Of a DNA stretch of 31,813 nt, positions 1 to 5,785 are shown one piece after another; position 1 is the first letter of the stretch, and every line of letters begins with the position of its first letter. A model generated the notes under the pieces. It was not told the origin of the DNA and searched no databases. It saw only the letters and a program-made list of their open reading frames with translations. Both the position numbers and the translations under genes were made by a program. The DNA comes from an uncultured Collinsella sp. (GTDB lineage Bacteria > Actinomycetota > Coriobacteriia > Coriobacteriales > Coriobacteriaceae): assembly GCA_900548515.1 (NCBI GenBank), contig URKU01000011.1:1-31813 (forward strand), given 5' to 3'.

Positions 1-465
1 CTTGCCGGCTTGGACGAGAGCGTGTTCGAGCGCACCTTTGAGCGCGTGACGTTTACCCCCGGCGCGCTGGAGCTTGTGCGCTCGGCGCACAGCAAGGGCT
101 GGAAGGTCGGCGTGGTAAGCGGCGGCTTTCACGAGGTCGCCGATAAGATCGTGGCCGCCGCGGGCATCGACTTTTGCCTCGCTAACCGCCTGGAGGTCGT
201 GGACGGCAAGCTCACCGGCAAGCTGGCGGCAGACATTGTAACCAAGGAGTCCAAGCTCATCCAGCTGCTGGACTGGGCAGTTGAGTGCGGTGTCGACATG
301 GCCCATACCGTGGCAATCGGCGACGGCGCCAACGACATCCCCATGATTCAGGCCGCGGGCACGGGCATCGCATTTTGCGCCAAGCCCAAGACGCGCGAAG
401 CCGCCCCATTTGCCATCGACGAGCGCAACCTGATGCTCGCCATGGACATCATCCTGCGTGACTAG
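1..465 (+). CDS. serB: Phosphoserine phosphatase, C-terminal part (5' end outside window)
   Basis: This HAD-family phosphatase would hydrolyse O-phosphoserine to serine, the last step of serine synthesis, in the cytoplasm. The reading frame is open from base 1, so the N-terminus with the catalytic DxD motif lies upstream of the window. Visible are HAD motif II (VVSGGF), a motif III lysine (TKESK) and the motif IV acidic loop GDGANDIPM, spaced as in SerB. The end IILRD followed by TAG is a natural C-terminus. The next gene, larB, begins 114 bases later on the same strand after a dyad, so it is probably a separate transcript. Another HAD phosphatase of the SerB-like group cannot be ruled out without the N-terminus. 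Confidence 0.85.
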   Translation, partial: LAGLDESVFERTFERVTFTPGALELVRSAHSKGWKVGVVSGGFHEVADKIVAAAGIDFCLANRLEVVDGKLTGKLAADIVTKESKLIQLLDWAVECGVDMAHTVAIGDGANDIPMIQAAGTGIAFCAKPKTREAAPFAIDERNLMLAMDIILRD

Positions 466-501
466 TCGATCCTCCTAACAATTGAATTAGTCTGTCCTAT
501 A

Positions 502-535
502 GTTTCCGAACAATTTTGTCTTAGTGTTCGGAAAC
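502..535. promoter_or_regulatory. 11-bp inverted repeat upstream of larB, candidate operator
   Basis: The arms GTTTCCGAACA (502-512) and TGTTCGGAAAC (525-535) are perfect complements separated by 12 bases. No T-run follows, so it is a poor intrinsic terminator for serB. A possible extended -10 (TGCTAGACT, 548-556) with a weak -35 (TTCGGA, 527-532, inside the right arm) would place the dyad over the larB promoter. The TetR-family gene two genes downstream is the obvious candidate ligand. The dyad is seen; its role as an operator is inferred. Confidence 0.5.
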
Positions 536-579
536 ATACCCTATGAGTGCTAGACTTTGCGCCGTCGAAGGGAACATAT

Positions 580-1362
580 ATGGATAAGCGAGATCTTGAG
601 CAATTGCTGAGCGATGTTGCCGGCGGAGCAGTCACCCCGGCCGTCGCCCTCACGCGCATCCAGACGGCGCCGACCGCCGATCTGGGTTTTGCGCAGCTCG
701 ATCTTTCGCGCGGGGTGCGCCAGGGAGCCGGCGAGGTTGTCTACGGTGCCGGTAAAACCGCCGAGCAGATTGCCGCCATTATCGAAGCGCTGCGCGATGC
801 CGGCCAGGAGCGCATCCTGGTCACGCGCCTGGATGCCGAAAAGGCAGCCCGCACCTCGGAGCTCCTCGGCAACGGCATCGACCTGGGATATGTCCCGGAC
901 GCGCAGCTCGCCCTCGTGGGCGGCAAGCCCTCCCCTACCGGCAACGGACGCATCGTCGTCGCCTGCGCCGGCACGAGCGACCTGCCCGTCGCCGAGGAAG
1001 CCGCGTTGACGGCCGAGTTCTATGGCAACGAGGTCGACCGCCTCTACGACGTAGGCGTCGCCGGCCTGCACCGCCTACTCGCGCATGCCGAGGAACTTGC
1101 CCAGGCACAGGTGGTCATCGCCATCGCCGGCATGGAGGGCGCGCTGGCGAGCGTTATCGGCGGTCTGGTGAGCTGTCCGGTCATCGCCGTTCCCACCAGC
1201 GTGGGCTACGGCGCAAGTTTTGGTGGCGTAGCCGCACTGCTCGCCATGCTCAACTCCTGTGCCAGCGGCGTATCGGTCGTCAATATCGACAACGGCTTTG
1301 GCGCCGCTTACCAGGCAAGTCTTATCAATCATCTGAGCGCCGGCACACCCCGCGCCCGCTAA
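580..1362 (+). CDS. larB: LarB, pyridinium-3,5-biscarboxylic acid mononucleotide synthase
   Basis: LarB carboxylates nicotinic acid adenine dinucleotide and releases AMP, the first step in making the nickel-pincer nucleotide cofactor of LarA. The 260-residue product has the PurE/AIR-carboxylase-like C-terminal half: the nucleotide-binding stretch VACAGTSDLPVAEEA, then AIAGMEGALASVIGGL and VPTSVGYGASFGG, typical of LarB. The N-terminal segment TADLGFAQLDLSRGVRQGAGEVVYG is also characteristic. ATG 580 is chosen over an upstream in-frame GTG (547) because it follows an AAGGGA ribosome site by about six bases, and the GTG lies inside the candidate promoter. The larC ribosome site overlaps the larB stop codon, so the two are co-transcribed and probably translationally coupled. 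Confidence 0.93.
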   Translation: MDKRDLEQLLSDVAGGAVTPAVALTRIQTAPTADLGFAQLDLSRGVRQGAGEVVYGAGKTAEQIAAIIEALRDAGQERILVTRLDAEKAARTSELLGNGIDLGYVPDAQLALVGGKPSPTGNGRIVVACAGTSDLPVAEEAALTAEFYGNEVDRLYDVGVAGLHRLLAHAEELAQAQVVIAIAGMEGALASVIGGLVSCPVIAVPTSVGYGASFGGVAALLAMLNSCASGVSVVNIDNGFGAAYQASLINHLSAGTPRAR

Positions 1363-1372
1363 GGAGCATTCC

Positions 1373-2311
1373 ATGTCCAATCATCAGCACACGCTTATCA
1401 TCGACGGCACCTCGGGCATCAGCGGCGATATGACCGTCGCGGCCCTGCTCGACCTGGGCGCCAGCGAGGAGCACCTGCGCGAACAGCTCGCCACACTGCC
1501 GGTCGACGGCTTTACGATCGCCGTCACGCGCGTAAACAAGCATGGCATCGACGCCTGCGATTTCGACGTTCAGCTGGCAGAAGAGCTCGAGAACCACGAC
1601 CACGACATGGCATGGCTCTACGGCAACGAAGCAGCTGCCGAGCACACGCACGAGCACACGCACGAGCACCACCATCATGACCATGACGAGCATGAGCACT
1701 GCCATGAGCATGATCATGAGACCCACGGCCATGGCCACGAGCACGCCCATGAGCACGAGGATCATCACCACACCCACCACCATCATCACCACCGCTCTTT
1801 GGCAGACGTCACCGCCATCATCGACGGCTCGCAGCTAAGCGATGGCGCTAAGCGTCGTGCGCTCGCCATCTTTACCGCGCTCGCCGCCGCCGAGGCCAAG
1901 GCCCATGGCAAAACGCCCGAGACCGTCATGTTCCACGAGGTGGGCGCCGTCGACTCCATCGTCGACGTCTGCTCTGTCGCCATCTGCCTCGATGACCTGG
2001 GTATTGAGGATATCGTGGTCGAGGCGCTCTCCGAGGGCCACGGCACCATCCACTGTGCCCACGGTCTTATGCCCATCCCCGTCCCCGCTGTCGTCAACCT
2101 GTGCCAGGCGGGCAATATCGCCCTCACGCCCGCACCGGTCGCCGGCGAGCTCGTGACGCCCACGGGCGCCGCCATCGTCGCCGCACTGCGCACGACCGAG
2201 CACCTGCCGGCCTGCTACCGCATCGAGGCCGTCGGCTACGGCGCAGGCAAGCGCCCCTACGAGGGTTGCTCCGGCACGCTCCGTTGTCTGCTCGTTCACG
2301 TGGATGCATAG
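1373..2311 (+). CDS. larC: LarC-type nickel insertion protein, LarC1 domain only, His-rich
   Basis: LarC is the CTP-dependent cyclometallase that inserts nickel into the pyridinium bis-thiocarboxylate cofactor. The 312-residue product shows DGTSGISGDM near the N-terminus, FHEVGAVDSIVD (~187-198), HGLMPIPVPAV (~230-240) and ELVTPTGAA (~259-267), all of the LarC1 family. Residues 91-140 hold 29 histidines in 50 positions mixed with Asp, Glu and one Cys, a likely nickel store or binding tail. The protein ends shortly after GYGAGKR, where full-length LarC (around 400-420 residues) would enter the LarC2 domain; in L. plantarum LarC2 is joined by ribosomal frameshifting. No LarC2 coding sequence follows: the tetR gene begins two bases after the stop codon. 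Start ATG has TAAGGAG six to seven bases upstream. Confidence 0.88.
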   Translation: MSNHQHTLIIDGTSGISGDMTVAALLDLGASEEHLREQLATLPVDGFTIAVTRVNKHGIDACDFDVQLAEELENHDHDMAWLYGNEAAAEHTHEHTHEHHHHDHDEHEHCHEHDHETHGHGHEHAHEHEDHHHTHHHHHHRSLADVTAIIDGSQLSDGAKRRALAIFTALAAAEAKAHGKTPETVMFHEVGAVDSIVDVCSVAICLDDLGIEDIVVEALSEGHGTIHCAHGLMPIPVPAVVNLCQAGNIALTPAPVAGELVTPTGAAIVAALRTTEHLPACYRIEAVGYGAGKRPYEGCSGTLRCLLVHVDA

Positions 2312-2313
2312 CC

Positions 2314-2853
2314 ATGGATGCCCGCAAAGAAAAAAGCCGCGCTGCCATCGTTGCGGCGTTCTCCGAGCTGCTACGTGAAGAGGACTACGGCAAGATTACC
2401 GTCGGCGACATCATCGCGCGCGCTCACGTAGGCCGCGCGACATTCTACGGCCTCTTTAAGAGCAAAGACGACCTACTGTCCGAGCTCGTGAGCGACATCT
2501 GCACCCACGCCCTCGACGACGATGGTACGCCGCTCGACGACCCACTCGTGCAGGTCGAGCATATCCTCAACAACCTCTGGGAGCGCCGCCAGGGCGTTCG
2601 AGCCCTCGTAGCCGGCGCCGGCTCCCGCGTCTTCGCCGATTGCTTACGCAAGACCATCATGTCACGAGCAGCCGAAACCGTCCCTACCGACCCAAACGGC
2701 CCCGCCGGCACCATGGACCGCAGCTTCCTGCTACACCACATAGCCTCAAGCTTCGTAGGAATGGTCCAATGGTGGGCCTGGCACAACTTTCAAGCAAACA
2801 AAGCCGACGTAGCCAAAGACTACCTATCAGCCATCAAGCCCCTCTTCAGATAG
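2314..2853 (+). CDS. TetR/AcrR-family transcriptional regulator
   Basis: This 179-residue protein has an N-terminal TetR DNA-binding domain: RAAIVAAFSELL (helix 1), ITVGDIIARAHVGRATFYGLF (helix-turn-helix, about residues 28-48) and the usual following KDDLLSEL. The C-terminal ligand and dimer domain is not assignable to a subfamily. ATG 2314 lies two bases after the larC stop, so it is the third gene of the larBC operon and may rely on coupled translation. By position it is a plausible regulator of the lar genes, possibly acting at the 502-535 dyad. L. plantarum instead uses a Crp-Fnr protein, LarR. The 3' third of the gene uses more A-rich codons than its neighbours. The in-frame extension upstream, inside larC, is an Arg-rich shadow and not part of the protein. 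Confidence 0.85.
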   Translation: MDARKEKSRAAIVAAFSELLREEDYGKITVGDIIARAHVGRATFYGLFKSKDDLLSELVSDICTHALDDDGTPLDDPLVQVEHILNNLWERRQGVRALVAGAGSRVFADCLRKTIMSRAAETVPTDPNGPAGTMDRSFLLHHIASSFVGMVQWWAWHNFQANKADVAKDYLSAIKPLFR

Positions 2854-2988
2854 ACGCCCCCTCCCAAGGCGTCATCCCTTCCCAAAGTATCGCCCTCATC
2901 TCAGCGCCCCCAACAGCCAAGCGCCCACCACATCCAAATTCAGACATATATGTTGGGCTGCTTGCTCGAGCGTAGCAAAGACCCCGCA

Positions 2989-3113
2989 GCTGGCCGCATG
3001 GGGTAACTTCCCAGCGCATTCCGCAGGACGAAAGAGCCCCCGCCGCACGAAGTGCGCAGCGGGGGCTCTTTCATGTCCGAGGACGCGCTGGGAAGTTACC
3101 CCATGCGGCCAGC
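2989..3113. terminator. Long nested hairpin between convergent tetR and larD (bidirectional terminator)
   Basis: An outer perfect inverted repeat of 29 bp (2989-3017 with 3085-3113) encloses a 14-bp inner stem (GAAAGAGCCCCCGC, 3030-3043, with 3059-3072). The inner stem is capped by CGCAC-GAA-GTGCG. The inner stem has A-rich and T-rich ends, so it can terminate transcription on both strands, fitting its place between convergent genes. The joints between outer and inner stem are ATTCCGCAGGAC on the left and ATGTCCGAGGAC on the right, almost the same as in the hairpin at 5636-5762. The 135 bases before it (2854-2988) show no gene or clear signal. Confidence 0.9.
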
Positions 3114-3134
3114 GGACAACTATGTAGCCTTGGA

Positions 3135-3866
3135 CTAGAACATGCCCAAGAAACCGTGCACAAACAGTGCGGCCAGAGCGGCACCGACAAACGGCGCGAT
3201 GCCAGGAACGAGCAGGCCGTACTTCCAGTTGTTGTCGGCCTTGTTCTTGATCGGCAGCACCTGATAGGCCATGCGAGGACCAAGGTCACGAGCCTGGTTC
3301 ATGGCGAAGCCGGTGATGCCGCCCATGCCCATGCCAACGGCCCAAACGATCAGGCCGACGCAGATGGCGAGCATCAGGACGTTCTCGCCAGCACGGTTAG
3401 CAGCAGCAAGGATGGCGCTGATGAACACAAAGGTGCAGATAGCCTCGCAGAAGAAATTACGGGCATAGTTCGTACCCTCGGTGGTGGGGTTGGTCGAGAA
3501 GATGTTGCGCTGGGCAATGGGATCGATGACACCATCGGAAGCCTTGAACTCATCGGCATACATCAACCACGCGATCACGGCACCCGCAAAGCCGCCGAGC
3601 ATATCGGCAATCATGAAGGGGATGCAGCTGCTCCACGGCACCAGGCCTACGATGCACTGGGCAAGCACCATGGCGGGGTTCATGCACACGGCGCCGCCAA
3701 AGACAAACAGGCAAACCGAGATGCCAAAAGACCAAGTGGTGATGGCAAACATATGGCCGGAGCCCTGATACTTGGTACCCTTAAGCACGGTATCGCAGTG
3801 CACGCCCACGCCAAAGATGATCATGAGGGCCGTTGCGCCGAATTCGCAGAGGAGTTTGGTAAGCAT
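3135..3866 (-). CDS. larD: Aquaglyceroporin-family channel, LarD-like (probable lactate channel)
   Basis: This 243-residue membrane protein belongs to the MIP (aquaporin/GlpF) family. The first pore motif is canonical (CMNPAMVLA, NPA at 63-65). The second reads GFAMNQARDLGPR (NQA at 190-192), with Pro replaced by Gln but the selectivity-filter arginine (R193) kept. Six hydrophobic segments plus the two half-helices are visible. In L. plantarum the lar operon gene larD encodes a GlpF-type channel that passes lactic acid. Its position 49 bases downstream of larA on the same strand supports the same role here. ATG 3866 follows AAGG by about five bases. It ends just before the convergent terminator hairpin. 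A FocA-type or glycerol channel is the alternative; FocA is excluded by the NPA motif. Confidence 0.85.
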   Translation of the reverse strand: MLTKLLCEFGATALMIIFGVGVHCDTVLKGTKYQGSGHMFAITTWSFGISVCLFVFGGAVCMNPAMVLAQCIVGLVPWSSCIPFMIADMLGGFAGAVIAWLMYADEFKASDGVIDPIAQRNIFSTNPTTEGTNYARNFFCEAICTFVFISAILAAANRAGENVLMLAICVGLIVWAVGMGMGGITGFAMNQARDLGPRMAYQVLPIKNKADNNWKYGLLVPGIAPFVGAALAALFVHGFLGMF

Positions 3867-3915
3867 AAAACCTTATCTTTCTTGTCGGTTATAAACGATT
3901 CGTTTAGGCCGCGTA

Positions 3916-5193
3916 CTAGTGCTGTGCGACGACAACGCCCAGGCCATCGGGAATGACGGCCACCTTGGCATCGGCACCCTTCATCTCAAAGGCGAGCTTG
4001 AGCGCCTCATCGAGGGTGTTGACCGGCGTCATGTGCATATCCTTGATCATCTGGTGATCGCACAGGTCGGTGACCATGATCACAGGGTGATGCGCCAGGA
4101 TGCGGGCAAAGATCTGGCTCGTCCACTGGTCGGGCAGGGTCTCGTCCTTAGGACGGTCGATGCAGGCACGCTCAAACTCCGCCGGATCGTTGTCGGCGAT
4201 GTTGTGATAGAAGCCCTCGCCACCGTGACCGTCGGCACAGCCGGCGACGTCGATGATCACGCCGCCCTCGGGAAGCGTAGCCTCGGCAGAGCACATGCCC
4301 TTCACGGCCTGATAGATGTTCTGGTCGAGCGGGTAGCCGCCGTTGGTGGTAATGGCAATCTCGCACTCGACGGGCTCAACGCCGGCAAGGCTCTTCACGA
4401 ACTCGCAGCCAGCCTCGTGCGCCTTGTGGATGTCGCCGGCAAAGGAGCCGATGACCTCGTGCTTGCCGTTGAGCACCACGTTGAGCACAAAGGCAAGGTG
4501 AGCCATCTCGGCAGCGGCAAACATGTCCTCGCTCACGTGGTTGTGGCACAGGTTGCCGGCACGCGAGTGGGAATCATTCACAAACTGACCGTTATGGTTG
4601 TACATGATGGTCTTGTAGCTGGCGATACCAGGCAGGACGGACTTGCGGCTACCAGAGAAACCAGCAAAGAAGTGCGGCTCAATAAAGCCCTCGGCAAGCA
4701 GCAGATCGCAATCGGCGGCAATCTTGTTGATGATGCACTCGCCACCAGAAGGCAGGGTGCCGATCTTTTTCATCATGCTGTCATCAGTCGCGACGTGCAT
4801 AACGATTTCCTCGTTGGCAACAATCTCCTCGCCGTACTTGTTGACGAGCTCCTCATGCGTCGACGGACGATGCATACCCGTAGCAACCAAAATACGCACA
4901 CGAGCCTCGGGTGCAGCAGTATGGATGTGATGCAGCAGAATAGGCATCGTCACACGCGAGGGAACGGGACGCGTATGATCGGAGCTAATAATGACAATAT
5001 CCTTCTTGCCAGCACAAAGCTCCTCGAGCGAAGGCGAGCCATAAGGGTTGGCAAGCGACTCCTCTACCAGCTCTTCCTGCGATTTCGTAGTCTTAAACTC
5101 GTTTTGATGACCTTCCATCACACCCGCGAAGTTCTTATCCTCGAGCTCCAGATGCAACGTCTTGTGGTCAAACGGCAGTTCACATTCAAACAA
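3916..5193 (-). CDS. larA: LarA, nickel-pincer nucleotide-dependent lactate racemase
   Basis: LarA interconverts D- and L-lactate by hydride transfer using a nickel-pincer nucleotide bound covalently to a lysine. From the TTG at 5193 the protein has 425 residues and the known LarA positions fall exactly on the L. plantarum numbering: H108 (GMHRPST), H174 and K184 (EPHFFAGFSGSRK), H200 (YNHNG), and Y294, Q295, K298 (QNIYQAVKG). The SSDHTRPVPS cofactor loop (70-79) is also present. This agreement, and a GGAAGAGGG ribosome site about nine bases upstream, favour TTG 5193 over longer frames reaching 5301. It is followed by larD, with which it likely forms an operon. Other LarA homologues racemise different 2-hydroxy acids, so lactate as substrate is likely but not proven. 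Confidence 0.92.
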   Translation of the reverse strand: MFECELPFDHKTLHLELEDKNFAGVMEGHQNEFKTTKSQEELVEESLANPYGSPSLEELCAGKKDIVIISSDHTRPVPSRVTMPILLHHIHTAAPEARVRILVATGMHRPSTHEELVNKYGEEIVANEEIVMHVATDDSMMKKIGTLPSGGECIINKIAADCDLLLAEGFIEPHFFAGFSGSRKSVLPGIASYKTIMYNHNGQFVNDSHSRAGNLCHNHVSEDMFAAAEMAHLAFVLNVVLNGKHEVIGSFAGDIHKAHEAGCEFVKSLAGVEPVECEIAITTNGGYPLDQNIYQAVKGMCSAEATLPEGGVIIDVAGCADGHGGEGFYHNIADNDPAEFERACIDRPKDETLPDQWTSQIFARILAHHPVIMVTDLCDHQMIKDMHMTPVNTLDEALKLAFEMKGADAKVAVIPDGLGVVVAQH

Positions 5194-5635
5194 TGACGAG
5201 CGCCCTCTTCCTTTCAACTGACACACTAGATAAACCGTTGGAAGGATACGCCGCTCACCGAAAAACACCACCGTCCACCGACTCATTAACACAACGTTCA
5301 TATTTGACCCACAACAAAACGGTCGCGATCCCGCTTGGGACCGCGGCCGCTACAGTCGTAAGGCGAGAAGCGCCAAATGCATCTCAATCCCGATCGATAA
5401 GACGCGAGGCGCGAAGCGCCAAACGCGCCGCCGGGACAGACCCCATCCAAAACGCGCGGAGCGCACCAATATTCCCCCAGCAGTAATCCGCCGAAGACCG
5501 GACATCGCAGGGCCCACCATCAGTTTACTTTTAGGCACACTCCGCAGGACGCAAGAAGCCCTCGCCGCACTCCACATTAAGCGCGAAGCGCGCCATTCTT
5601 CTCCTCAGCTTTAATCCCCGAAGACCGAGGACGAA
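5194..5635. repeat. Non-coding region upstream of larA with degenerate repeats
   Basis: No credible gene lies here. The larA promoter must be in the right-to-left reading of roughly 5200-5340, but no clear -35/-10 pair stands out. Two near-identical 19-mers, GGCGAGAAGCGCCAAATGC (5363-5381) and GGCGCGAAGCGCCAAACGC (5408-5426), each fold as a GGCGC-GAA-GCGCC-type mini hairpin; a shorter cousin (GCGCGAAGCGC) is at 5581-5591. A second pair of direct repeats built on TAATCC..CCGAAGACCG occurs near 5483 and 5612. CACTCCGCAGGACGCAAG (5538-5555) resembles the conserved joint of the two long hairpins, so this may be a decayed copy of that element. Confidence 0.55.
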
Positions 5636-5762
5636 GGGACCCGACGGGTTTCCCTCTGAATGCATTCCGCAGCACGAAGCCCCCTTATCCGCAGCTCCAG
5701 AGGAGCAGGATAAGGGGGCTTCAAGTGCGAGGACGCATTCAGAGGGAAACCCGACGGGTCCC
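5636..5762 (-). terminator. Long nested hairpin downstream of ppc (terminator)
   Basis: Outer arms of 28 bp (5636-5663 with 5735-5762, one mismatch) enclose a 15-bp inner stem, GAAGCCCCCTTATCC (5676-5690) with 5708-5722. The joints are ATTCCGCAGCAC and AAGTGCGAGGAC, matching those of the 2989-3113 hairpin. The base that differs (G to C) is compensated on the opposite side (C to G), keeping the four-base G-S-A-C / G-T-S-C pairing. The element lies 24 bases past the ppc stop codon and would end ppc transcription before larA. Confidence 0.85.
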
Positions 5763-5785
5763 GGTGAGAGCCACAGGACTATCGA

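Noticed and set aside
502..535. serB intrinsic terminator
   Set aside because: The stem is AT-rich in its centre, the loop is 12 bases and no T-run follows, so an operator or mRNA hairpin fits better.
1643..1792. CAC/GAG-rich stretch as a nucleotide repeat or CRISPR-like array
   Set aside because: The repetition is the result of His/Glu codons inside larC; there are no regular spacers, and no CRISPR array was found anywhere in the window.
2101..2313. Long open frame reaching tetR from inside larC, as a possible frameshifted LarC2 or longer regulator
   Set aside because: The translation is Arg/Ala/His-rich without LarC2 motifs, as expected from a high-GC shadow frame; the TetR domain starts cleanly at ATG 2314.
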